DNA of 6,156 nucleotides, from NCBI GenBank assembly GCA_023390695.1, contig JAEWCJ010000372.1, positions 1 to 6,156 of the forward strand, given 5' to 3'. The notes under the pieces were generated by a model that worked only from the letters and a program-made list of their open reading frames with translations, had not been told where the DNA came from and made no database searches. The translations under genes and the position numbers were made by a program. The stretch's first letter is position 1, and each line of letters begins with the position of its first letter. Below are positions 1-5,466 of the stretch, in pieces. The DNA is from Pseudomonadota bacterium. GTDB taxonomy: Bacteria; Pseudomonadota; Alphaproteobacteria; Rhizobiales; Xanthobacteraceae.

Positions 1-378
1 GATCAGCGAACTCAGCACGACGCGCGTGGCGCCCGCCCCGGTCACCGCCGGCAATTGGCTCGCAAGCAGCCAGACGAAGGCACCCGTCACCGACGCCAGA
101 GGCAGAACCTGACGCCCGTGAAACCTGCGTGCCCCGCTCCACACCATGCCGCAGGCGATGAACAGAAGCGCACTGGAGATTTCATTGACGCCCGCAATAA
201 CAAACTGGCGCGGAATGATCCAAAGCGACACCGCCAGACCGCCGATCAGATACGCGGCCGACCACCAGCCGAGCGCGCGGATCGAGCGATCCTGAAGATA
301 CAGACTCAGCAGGAACAGTCCGAGAAGAGCGGCAACGCAAGTCGAGACAATAAACAGCGTTGGCAGATCCAGCAGCAT
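1..378 (-). CDS. N-terminal membrane part of a probable GGDEF-type signalling protein (partial)
   Basis: The reading frame is open from an ATG at 376-378 to the left edge, giving 126 residues without a stop; the rest lies outside the window. It begins MLLDLPTLFIV and is strongly hydrophobic. Likely membrane helices lie at about residues 6-28, 35-56, 66-83 and 90-108, with another starting near 118. Short charged loops separate them, such as QDRSIR (29-34) and the GARRFHGR stretch (82-89). The start is supported by a strong ribosome binding site, AGAGGGG, at 383-389. From memory, this pattern of short helices with a WW-x-AAYLIGG segment and a WSGARRFHGR-like segment resembles the membrane sensor halves of diguanylate cyclases in Bradyrhizobiaceae. 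The GGDEF domain itself is not in the window, so the function is inferred. It could instead be an EAL protein, a histidine kinase or an unrelated membrane protein. Confidence 0.6.
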   Translation of the reverse strand, partial: MLLDLPTLFIVSTCVAALLGLFLLSLYLQDRSIRALGWWSAAYLIGGLAVSLWIIPRQFVIAGVNEISSALLFIACGMVWSGARRFHGRQVLPLASVTGAFVWLLASQLPAVTGAGATRVVLSSLI

Positions 379-382
379 GGTA

Positions 383-389
383 CCCCTCT
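383..389 (-). promoter_or_regulatory. Ribosome binding site of the partial membrane protein
   Basis: On the minus strand AGAGGGG lies four bases before the ATG at 378. It is a close match to the anti-Shine-Dalgarno partner and fixes the start of a gene whose 3' end cannot be seen. Confidence 0.6.
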
Positions 390-444
390 GGCGTAGCGCT
401 GTCGGTGGCACGGCGTCTTCTTGCTGAAGCCATTTTGCGGAAGC

Positions 445-470
445 CGTTGCCGAACCCAGCGATGGCAACG
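445..470. repeat. Inverted repeat upstream of the partial membrane protein gene
   Basis: CGTTGCC (445-451) and GGCAACG (464-470) are perfect reverse complements separated by 12 bases. The element lies about 67-92 bases upstream of the membrane protein start. It could be a protein-binding site or an RNA hairpin in that gene's leader. There is no T-rich tail on either side, so it is not an intrinsic terminator. A seven-base stem can arise by chance. Confidence 0.3.
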
Positions 471-488
471 CTAGGGGCCGCCCGTTCA

Positions 489-498
489 AAACCGGTTT
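489..498. repeat. 10-base palindrome AAACCGGTTT
   Basis: AAACCGGTTT is a perfect palindrome between the ribosomal operon terminator and the start of the partial membrane protein gene, about 110 bases before that start. Position and symmetry would suit a dimeric regulator's operator. No known regulator is assigned. Confidence 0.25.
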
Positions 499-521
499 GT
501 TTCGGACGCTGCCTTTTCAAT

Positions 522-559
522 AAAAAAACAAACAAAAAGGGGCCCAAAGGCCCCTTTTT
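522..559 (-). terminator. Rho-independent terminator of the rplM-rpsI operon
   Basis: AAAAAGGGGCC (534-544) and GGCCCCTTTTT (549-559) form a perfect 11-base-pair stem with a four-base loop. Read on the minus strand, the stem is followed by a long T-rich run interrupted by single Gs (522-533). It begins 37 bases past the rpsI stop. It therefore ends the ribosomal transcript before the next minus-strand gene, whose start is at 378. The plus strand also has five Ts after the GC stem, so some termination in that direction is possible, but no plus-strand gene is seen to its left. Confidence 0.92.
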
Positions 560-596
560 ATCGTCGTAAATTGTCTGAAAATTTCTATCAGTGCGA

Positions 597-1073
597 TCAG
601 CGCTTGGAGAACTGGAACGACCGGCGGGCTTTCGCCTTGCCGTACTTCTTGCGTTCCACCACGCGCGAGTCGCGGGTCAGGAAGCCGCCCTTCTTGAGCG
701 GCGTGCGCAGATCCGGTTCGAAATAGGTCAGCGCCTTCGAGATGCCGTGACGCACGGCACCCGCCTGCCCCGACAATCCGCCACCGGACACTGTGCACAC
801 AACGTCGTACTGGCCGTTGCGGTTGGAGGCGAGCAGCGGCTGCTGGATCATCATCCGCAGCACCGGACGCGCGAAGAAGACTTCGATGGTCTTGGTGTTG
901 ACGGTGATCTTGCCGGAGCCGGGCTTGATCCAGACACGGGCCACGGCGTTCTTGCGCTTGCCGGTGGCGTAGGCGCGGCCCTGCTTGTCCAGCTTCTGAA
1001 CATGCTTGGGCTGCTCGGCCGCCTCAGTCTTCAGCGACGACAAAGCTTCGAGCGATTGGACTGTCTCGGCCAT
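597..1073 (-). CDS. rpsI: 30S ribosomal protein S9
   Basis: This 158-residue protein is S9 (uS9), a small-subunit protein of the 30S head whose C-terminal tail reaches the P-site tRNA. Recognisable blocks are [17 protein letters not shown] (32-48), [19 protein letters not shown] (97-115), and the basic C-terminal part with [17 protein letters not shown] (135-151), ending in SFQFSKR. The terminal Lys-Arg that contacts tRNA is present. About 30 acidic or polar residues precede the core; this N-terminal extension is normal for alphaproteobacterial S9, and the length is typical. The gene follows rplM with only two bases between stop and start. Its ribosome binding site, AGGA at 1084-1087, lies inside the end of rplM, so translation is probably coupled. 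A strong terminator follows. Nothing is broken or unusual. Confidence 0.98.
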   Translation of the reverse strand: MAETVQSLEALSSLKTEAAEQPKHVQKLDKQGRAYATGKRKNAVARVWIKPGSGKITVNTKTIEVFFARPVLRMMIQQPLLASNRNGQYDVVCTVSGGGLSGQAGAVRHGISKALTYFEPDLRTPLKKGGFLTRDSRVVERKKYGKAKARRSFQFSKR

Positions 1074-1075
1074 AA

Positions 1076-1537
1076 TCAGGCGATCCTGTTTTTGCGGTTC
1101 ATGGCGCCGACATCGAGCATTTCAGGCTTCTGCGCCTCATGCGGATGGTCCGGGCCGGGATAAACGCGGAGATTGCCGAGTTGGCGGCGTCCGAGCGGAC
1201 CGCGCGGCAGCATGCGCTCAATGGCCTTCTCGACGACGCGCTCGGGGAAGCGGCCTTCCAGAATGAACTTGGCGCTGCGCTCCTTGATCCCGCCGATGAA
1301 GCCGGTGTGATGGTAATAGACTTTGTTTTCGCGCTTACGGCCGGTCAGAATGACCTTGGCAGCGTTGATGATGATGACGTTGTCGCCATCGTCGACATGC
1401 GGGGTGAAAGTCGGTTTGTGCTTGCCGCGCAGGCGCAGCGCAACAATCGAAGCCAGGCGACCAACGACAAGGCCCTTGGCGTCGATCATGACCCACTTTT
1501 TCTCGATGTCGGCGGCTTTGGCCGAATAGGTGCTCAT
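1076..1537 (-). CDS. rplM: 50S ribosomal protein L13
   Basis: This 153-residue protein is L13 (uL13), an early-assembling protein of the 50S subunit. Family blocks are [18 protein letters not shown] (13-30), [19 protein letters not shown] (34-52), [14 protein letters not shown] (55-68), [14 protein letters not shown] (74-87), the [17 protein letters not shown] stretch (101-117) and [18 protein letters not shown] (122-139). Length and content are standard. The ATG at 1535-1537 gives the normal family N-terminus, but the ribosome binding site is weak: only a GGA about ten bases upstream. It is the first gene of the rplM-rpsI operon. In E. coli L13 is known to repress its own operon; here the predicted leader is very short, so the same mechanism is uncertain. 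Confidence 0.98.
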   Translation of the reverse strand: MSTYSAKAADIEKKWVMIDAKGLVVGRLASIVALRLRGKHKPTFTPHVDDGDNVIIINAAKVILTGRKRENKVYYHHTGFIGGIKERSAKFILEGRFPERVVEKAIERMLPRGPLGRRQLGNLRVYPGPDHPHEAQKPEMLDVGAMNRKNRIA

Positions 1538-1567
1538 GATGTTTTTGTCCGGGAATGAAGTTGCGCG

Positions 1568-1596
1568 CTTCTACACGCGGCACGAATGACCGTCAA
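1568..1596 (-). promoter_or_regulatory. Predicted housekeeping promoter of rplM-rpsI
   Basis: On the minus strand a TTGACG -35 box (1591-1596) is followed, after exactly 17 bases, by TAGAAG as the -10 box (1568-1573). The -35 box matches five of six consensus positions and the -10 box four. Transcription would start near 1561, about 24 bases before the rplM ATG. A second TTGACG lies nine bases further upstream at 1600-1605 and could serve an alternative start. The DNA beyond it, at about 1606-1660, is markedly AT-rich for this genome and could act as an UP element. This is inferred from sequence only. Confidence 0.6.
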
Positions 1597-1661
1597 CGCC
1601 GTCAATGCATATAAACTCTATATACATCAAAGAGTTATAAAATAGGTGCCATAATACCCAA

Positions 1662-2102
1662 TCATAACCGACTGTTACGGGGCGGAATCGAATAGGTGGA
1701 GGTCACGTGGGCAACCGGCTCGGCCACCCCGTCGGAGAAGATCTCCACCTCCATGACGGCCAGACGCTGCCCAAGTTTCAGGATGCGCGCCTTGGCGACC
1801 AGATCGCGCCGCTCCGGCTTTCTTAAAAAATTGATGTTCAGATTGGTGGTAACTGCGAGCGGCTCGGCTCCGATCGTCCCCAGCAGCGCCACATAGAAGG
1901 TGAAATCGGCCAGTGCCATCATGGTGGGGCCGGAAATCGTGCCGCCGGGCCGGACAAAGTCGTCCCGAAACGCCTGCCGGACGCGACAGCCGCCCTCCCA
2001 CACCTCCTCGATGCTCAAACCGCTTTGCGGGTGAAACGCCTGCGGGAATTCCACGGCCAAGAGCTGCCCGACCTCCTCGGCGGTCATCCTGGCCGTCCCC
2101 AT
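1662..2102 (-). CDS. PaaI-like hotdog-fold thioesterase (4HBT family)
   Basis: This 146-residue protein fits a single hotdog domain of the PaaI/acyl-CoA thioesterase group, which hydrolyses acyl- or aryl-CoA thioesters in the cytoplasm. The central helix motif is PGGTISGPTMMALADFTFY (52-70). Asp66 sits where PaaI-type enzymes carry the catalytic acidic residue, while the more usual HGG is here RPGG. The TNLNINFLRKP strand (86-96) and the C-terminal strand EPVAHVTSTYSIPP (128-141) fit the fold. The ATG at 2102 is preferred because GGAGAGG (2108-2114) lies just upstream; an in-frame ATG at 2087 has a poorer site. It is divergent from the crotonase-family gene, 95 bases away, suggesting related acyl-CoA roles, but the substrate cannot be told. 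No clear terminator follows it before the rplM promoter region. Confidence 0.85.
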   Translation of the reverse strand: MGTARMTAEEVGQLLAVEFPQAFHPQSGLSIEEVWEGGCRVRQAFRDDFVRPGGTISGPTMMALADFTFYVALLGTIGAEPLAVTTNLNINFLRKPERRDLVAKARILKLGQRLAVMEVEIFSDGVAEPVAHVTSTYSIPPRNSRL

Positions 2103-2197
2103 GGCGCCCTCTCCCCGGCTTGCGGTCTCGCATGTCGCCGCAGGGATCGATACAATGCCGCCGATCCATTGGCAAAGCGGCCGGAAACAACGGACAT
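2103..2197. promoter_or_regulatory. Divergent intergenic region between thioesterase and crotonase-family genes
   Basis: These 95 bases must hold the start signals of both divergent genes unless they lie inside the coding regions. For the thioesterase (minus strand) a possible pair is TTGCCA (2170-2175) and TATCGA (2147-2152), 17 bases apart; the -10 match is poor. For the crotonase gene (plus strand) TACAAT (2151-2156) resembles a -10 box, but no good -35 box lies at the right distance. The two candidates overlap, which could couple expression of the genes. Exact promoter positions are uncertain. Confidence 0.3.
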
Positions 2198-3004
2198 ATG
2201 AACATCCAGACCAAGCCGACGGTCCTGATCCGTCAGGACCTCGATCAGATCGCGGTGCTGACCCTGAACCGCCCGGCGGCCCGGAACTCGCTTTCGGAAG
2301 ACCTGCTGCGCGCCCTGACCGACAGTCTCGCGGCCATTGCGGCAGACCGGTCCGTGCGCGCGGTGGTCATCGCCGCCAATGGTCCGGCCTTCTGCGCCGG
2401 CCATGACCTGAAGGAATTGACCGCCCGCCGCAGCGATGCCGATGGCGGCCGCGCCTATTTCCGGCACATCATGACGACCTGCAGCGCCATGATGCAGTCG
2501 ATTGTCGCGCTGCCCCAGCCGGTGATCGCCGCCGTGCACGGCGTCGCGACCGCAGCCGGATGTCAACTGGTTGCGACCTGCGATCTCGCCGTCGCCGCCT
2601 CGGATGCAAAATTCGCAACGCCGGGCGTCGATATCGGATTGTTCTGCTCGACCCCGATGGTGGCGCTGACGCGCGCTGTCCCGCGCAAGCAGGCGATGGA
2701 AATGCTGCTGACGGGCGACATGGTCGATGCCGGGCACGCGCAGAAATTCGGTCTCATCAACCACGCCGTCACGCCGGGCACGGAACGCGATGCGGCCATC
2801 GCGCTGGCGCGCAAGATCGCGGCGAAGTCGTCGCTGACGGTGAAGACCGGCAAGGCGGCTTTTTACCGCCAGGCGGAATTGAGCCTTGCCGAGGCCTATA
2901 ATTACGCCTCCGAGGTGATGACCGAAAACATGATGGCGCGCGATGCCGAAGAAGGCATTTGCGCCTTTATCGAAAAACGCCAGCCGCGATGGGAGGACCG
3001 TTGA
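2198..3004 (+). CDS. Crotonase-family protein, ECHDC3-like (annotated as enoyl-CoA hydratase)
   Basis: This 268-residue protein has the full crotonase fold. The oxyanion-hole regions are visible as AFCAGHDLKEL (64-74) and AAVHGVATAAGCQLVATCD (111-129). However, the two glutamates that hydrate the double bond in rat enoyl-CoA hydratase (Glu144 and Glu164) align with Gln123 and Gly143, so ordinary hydratase activity is doubtful. The stretch from GVATAAGCQLV through FATPGVDIGLFCSTP (139-153) and ALTRAVPRKQAMEMLLTG (156-173) closely recalls human ECHDC3, a relative of unclear biochemical role. The ATG at 2198 begins MNIQTKP, the normal family start; upstream in-frame codons overlap the thioesterase gene and are not credible. 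The ribosome binding site is weak (GGAA or CGGA). Its stop shares one base with the next gene's start. A CoA thioester ligand is likely; the reaction is unknown. Confidence 0.88.
   Translation: MNIQTKPTVLIRQDLDQIAVLTLNRPAARNSLSEDLLRALTDSLAAIAADRSVRAVVIAANGPAFCAGHDLKELTARRSDADGGRAYFRHIMTTCSAMMQSIVALPQPVIAAVHGVATAAGCQLVATCDLAVAASDAKFATPGVDIGLFCSTPMVALTRAVPRKQAMEMLLTGDMVDAGHAQKFGLINHAVTPGTERDAAIALARKIAAKSSLTVKTGKAAFYRQAELSLAEAYNYASEVMTENMMARDAEEGICAFIEKRQPRWEDR
2991..2996 (+). promoter_or_regulatory. Strong ribosome binding site inside the end of the crotonase gene
   Basis: GGGAGG lies seven bases before the ATG at 3004. It is the best Shine-Dalgarno match on the plus strand of this window and is the main reason for starting the small membrane protein at 3004 rather than at the in-frame TTG at 2959. 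Confidence 0.65.
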
Positions 3005-3246
3005 TGACTGCATTGGCCCTGCGACACAGGCAATTCCCGTCATTGCGTCTGCCGGGCGGCCCGGCATTCCGCGCGATTGCGGGCGGCACGCTCTGGGGAT
3101 TATGTCTGTCGGGCGGGCTCCTCACCGTCAGCTATCAGAGCTGCAGCACGATCTGCCCCGGCGATGCTCTGATCACCACCGCGATGTCGCTGGTCGCCGG
3201 CATCATCACCATCGGGCCGGTCACGGTCCTCAGCGCAAAAGACTGA
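3004..3246 (+). CDS. Small two-helix membrane protein, unknown function
   Basis: I do not recognise this 80-residue protein. It begins MTALALRHRQF and has a basic N-terminus. A hydrophobic segment at about 22-44 contains GGTLWGLCLSGGLLTV, and a second at about 55-77 contains SLVAGIITIGPVTVL. The short connecting loop carries SCSTICPGD (46-54) with a CX3C pair at Cys47 and Cys51; a third cysteine, Cys34, lies in the first helix. Evidence that it is real: a strong ribosome binding site seven bases upstream, an ATG overlapping the preceding TGA by one base (translational coupling), and mostly G/C third codon positions. With the basic N-terminus in the cytoplasm, both ends would be inside and the cysteine loop outside; this is inference. 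It may be a helper of the crotonase-like protein or simply co-transcribed. Confidence 0.6.
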   Translation: MTALALRHRQFPSLRLPGGPAFRAIAGGTLWGLCLSGGLLTVSYQSCSTICPGDALITTAMSLVAGIITIGPVTVLSAKD

Positions 3247-3317
3247 TACTCGTCGCACGCAACATTCAACTGGGCCGCATCTTCGGCCGCGGTGGCGTTG
3301 CCGGATTTGCCTGCTAT

Positions 3318-3914
3318 ATGACGTCCATGGACCACGACACTTATCCCGACACTTACATCCGCGGCATTCTCAACACGGTGAAGACCATCGCCATGGTCGG
3401 CATTTCGCCGAAGGAGAACCGGCCGAGCTATTTCGCCTTCAAATATCTGCTGGAGCGCGGCTACCGCATGATCCCGGTCAATCCGGGCCAGGAAGGCAAG
3501 GAGATCCTCGGGCAGAAAGTCTACGCCAAGCTGGGGGACATTCCCGAGCCCGTCGACATGGTCGACATCTTCCGCGCCTCGCAACACGCGCTGCCGGTGG
3601 TCGAGGAGGCGCTCGCGCTGTCGCCGAAACCGCAGGTGATCTGGATGCAGCTCGGCGTGCGCAACGACGCGGCGGCGGCGAAGGCCGAGGCTGCCGGCAT
3701 GAAAGTGGTGATGAACCGCTGCCCGAAAATCGAATATGGCCGCCTGTCCTCGGAAATCTCCTGGATCGGCGTCAATTCCCGCACCCTGTCGTCGCGGCGG
3801 GCGCCGCTGCTCGGCAACGGCGTGCAGCGCATGTCGCTGAACCGCCAGACCATGGCCGGCGGCACGACCGACGCCACGACGCGCGCCGAACGCGACACGG
3901 ACAGCGGCGCCTGA
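3318..3914 (+). CDS. CoA-binding Rossmann-fold protein (YccU/COG1832 family)
   Basis: This 198-residue protein is a single CoA-binding domain, related to the nucleotide-binding domain of succinyl-CoA synthetase alpha but without the ligase part. The N-terminal strand and loop TIAMVGISPKENRPS (23-37) form the CoA/nucleotide-binding turn. Later conserved points are RMIPVNPG (50-57), VDMVDIFR (79-86), VIWMQLGV (107-114) and VMNRCPKIEY (131-140). After about residue 155 a polar tail of some 40 residues rich in Arg, Thr and Ala follows and looks disordered. The ATG at 3318 is chosen; a second in-frame ATG at 3327 would give MDHDTYPDTY and cannot be excluded, since neither has a strong ribosome binding site. 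From memory, this family often sits just before O-acetylhomoserine sulfhydrylase in Rhizobiales. The physiological role is not established. Confidence 0.88.
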   Translation: MTSMDHDTYPDTYIRGILNTVKTIAMVGISPKENRPSYFAFKYLLERGYRMIPVNPGQEGKEILGQKVYAKLGDIPEPVDMVDIFRASQHALPVVEEALALSPKPQVIWMQLGVRNDAAAAKAEAAGMKVVMNRCPKIEYGRLSSEISWIGVNSRTLSSRRAPLLGNGVQRMSLNRQTMAGGTTDATTRAERDTDSGA

Positions 3915-4025
3915 CGGTCCGGGCGGAGACATTCCTTCTGCGCGCACAGCGTGCGAAAGCATGGCATTCCCCGGCCGCTGTCGCGCGATCATCCGCCGCC
4001 CGTCCGCGACCGTCGATCAAGAAAG

Positions 4026-4037
4026 CCGGACGTCCGG
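4026..4037. repeat. 12-base perfect palindrome CCGGACGTCCGG
   Basis: CCGGACGTCCGG reads the same on both strands. It lies about 150 bases before the sulfhydrylase start and about 70 bases upstream of the weak candidate -35 box. Such a site could bind a dimeric regulator. In a GC-rich genome a chance origin is possible. Confidence 0.3.
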
Positions 4038-4100
4038 TCATGGCCCCGCCGCGCCCCTGCCGCCAGACGATGGCCGCGCCGGGGCTATTGCCATCCCCGA

Positions 4101-4119
4101 CCGGGCCTTGACCGCCCGG
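4101..4119. repeat. Inverted repeat CCGGGC-N7-GCCCGG around a candidate -35 box
   Basis: CCGGGC (4101-4106) and GCCCGG (4114-4119) are perfect complements with a seven-base loop CTTGACC. The loop contains TTGACC, the candidate -35 element for the sulfhydrylase gene, so a protein bound here could block transcription. No T-run follows, so it is not a terminator. Confidence 0.3.
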
Positions 4120-4185
4120 ACCGGATCGATAAACCAGCACGAGATTTCCCACGCTCCGCCATCCCGCCATTGTTGAGGTTTTTCC

Positions 4186-5466
4186 ATGACCGAACGCACG
4201 CCAGGTTTTTCGACGCTCGCCATCCATGCCGGCGCGCAGCCCGATCCGACCACCGGCGCTCGCGCGACGCCGATCTATCAAACCACGTCATTCGTGTTCG
4301 ATGACGTCGATCATGCCGCCTCGCTGTTCGGCCTGCAGACCTTCGGCAACATCTACACCCGCATCGGCAATCCCACCAACGCCGTGCTCGAAGAACGCGT
4401 CGCCGCGCTGGAAGGCGGCACCGCCGGCCTTGCGGTCGCCTCCGGTCACGCCGCGCAGGTGCTGGTGATGCATGCGCTGATGAAGCCCGGCGATGAATTC
4501 GTCGCTTCGAAGAAGCTGTATGGCGGCTCGATCAACCAGTTCAACCATGCCTTCAAGAATTTCGGCTGGAACGTGGTCTGGGCGGATCCTGACGATATCA
4601 GCACCTTCGAGCGTGCCATCACGCCGAAGACCAAGGCCATCTTCATCGAGTCGATCGCCAATCCCGGCGGCGTCATCACCGACATCGCCGCCGTCTCCGC
4701 CATCGCCAAGCGCGCGGGCGTGCCGCTGATCGTCGACAACACGCTGGCGACGCCCTATCTCTGCCGGCCGATCGAACACGGCGCCGACATCGTCGTGCAT
4801 TCGCTCACCAAATTCCTCGGCGGTCACGGCAATTCGATCGGCGGCATGATCGTGGACGGCGGCACTTTCAACTGGTCGCGCGAAGGCCGCTATCCGATGC
4901 TGTCGGAGCCGCGCCCGGAATACCAGGGCATCGTGCTGCACGAGACGTTTGGCAATTTCGCCTTCGCCATCGCCTGCCGCGTGCTGGGTCTGCGCGACAT
5001 CGGCGCGGCCTTGTCGCCGTTCAACGCCTTCATGATCCTGACCGGCATCGAAACGCTGCCGCTGCGCATGCAGAAGCATTGCGACAACGCCAAGGCGGTG
5101 GCGGAATGGCTGGCCGCGCAGAAGCAGGTCGCCTGGGTGAGCTATCCCGGCCTCGCCGGCGACCGCTACGCCAATCTCGCCAAGAAATACTGCCCGAAGG
5201 GCGCCGGCGCCGTGTTCACGTTCGGTCTGAAGGGCGGTTACGACGCCGGCGTGAAACTGGTGTCGAACGTCCAGTTGTTCTCGCATCTCGCCAATATCGG
5301 CGACACCCGTTCGCTGATCATCCATCCGGCCTCGACCACGCACCGGCAATTGTCGGACGCGCAGAAAGTGCAGGCCGGCGCGGGACCGGACGTCGTGCGC
5401 CTGTCCATCGGCATCGAGGACAAGGACGACATCATCGCCGTTCTGGAACAGGCGCTGGCGGGCTAG
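4186..5466 (+). CDS. metY: O-acetylhomoserine sulfhydrylase (aminocarboxypropyltransferase)
   Basis: This 426-residue PLP enzyme of the Cys/Met-metabolism (cystathionine gamma-synthase) family probably makes homocysteine from O-acetylhomoserine and sulfide in the cytoplasm, the direct sulfhydrylation route to methionine. The PLP-binding lysine is Lys209 in VVHSLTKFLGGHG (203-215). Asp184 in LIVDNTLATPYL (181-192) should pair with the PLP nitrogen. YTRIGNPT (57-64) contributes the phosphate-binding Tyr and Arg of the neighbouring subunit, and Arg405 in VVRLSIGIED (403-412) the substrate carboxylate contact. Length and the HAGAQPDPTTGA start (14-25) fit the long O-acetylhomoserine group better than shorter MetB or MetZ proteins. 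An O-succinylhomoserine substrate or cysteine synthesis cannot be excluded. The start has GAGG seven bases upstream. The stop overlaps the convergent ctaA stop. Confidence 0.93.
   Translation: MTERTPGFSTLAIHAGAQPDPTTGARATPIYQTTSFVFDDVDHAASLFGLQTFGNIYTRIGNPTNAVLEERVAALEGGTAGLAVASGHAAQVLVMHALMKPGDEFVASKKLYGGSINQFNHAFKNFGWNVVWADPDDISTFERAITPKTKAIFIESIANPGGVITDIAAVSAIAKRAGVPLIVDNTLATPYLCRPIEHGADIVVHSLTKFLGGHGNSIGGMIVDGGTFNWSREGRYPMLSEPRPEYQGIVLHETFGNFAFAIACRVLGLRDIGAALSPFNAFMILTGIETLPLRMQKHCDNAKAVAEWLAAQKQVAWVSYPGLAGDRYANLAKKYCPKGAGAVFTFGLKGGYDAGVKLVSNVQLFSHLANIGDTRSLIIHPASTTHRQLSDAQKVQAGAGPDVVRLSIGIEDKDDIIAVLEQALAG

Larger units (their letters stand above)
3915..4185 (+). promoter_or_regulatory. 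Intergenic region upstream of the sulfhydrylase gene
   Basis: This 271-base GC-rich gap shows no convincing gene. It contains a small hairpin, CGCAC-AGC-GTGCG (3943-3955), without a T-run, so no clear terminator for the CoA-binding gene. It also holds a 12-base palindrome (4026-4037) and an inverted repeat at 4101-4119 whose loop covers TTGACC (4108-4113). That hexamer, with TAAACC (4130-4135) 16 bases downstream, is a weak promoter candidate for the sulfhydrylase gene. The ribosome binding site is GAGG at 4175-4178. I looked for the SAM-II riboswitch often found before methionine genes in alphaproteobacteria and did not find its conserved segments. Confidence 0.4.

Noticed and set aside
1614..1636. 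AACTCT/AGAGTT inverted repeat as a terminator for the thioesterase gene
   Set aside because: Only a six-pair AT-rich stem with an 11-base loop and no proper T-run on the minus strand; too weak to call.
1913..2197. N-terminal extension of the crotonase-family protein, since its frame is open upstream
   Set aside because: The extension would lie antisense to the thioesterase gene and has Pro/Arg-rich shadow composition; the normal family start is at 2198.
2084..3067. A 327-residue minus-strand open frame opposite the crotonase-family gene
   Set aside because: Arg/His/Gly-rich shadow of a conserved coding sequence, with no recognisable domain.
3273..3288. GGCCG/CGGCC hairpin between the small membrane protein and the CoA-binding gene as a terminator
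   Set aside because: The stem is only five pairs and no T-run follows; more likely a chance GC-rich repeat.
3135..3992. A 285-residue minus-strand open frame opposite the CoA-binding gene
   Set aside because: The plus-strand frame carries clear family motifs; this one has only shadow-like composition.
3961..4176. A 71-residue plus-strand frame in the gap before the sulfhydrylase gene
   Set aside because: Low-complexity Pro/Arg/Ala composition, no convincing ribosome binding site, no hydrophobic or conserved pattern; overlapping frames on both strands look equally open.
3915..4185. SAM-II (metA-type) riboswitch before the sulfhydrylase gene
   Set aside because: This class often precedes methionine genes in alphaproteobacteria, but I could not find its conserved pseudoknot segments, for instance a GCTAAA-like stretch, anywhere in the gap.
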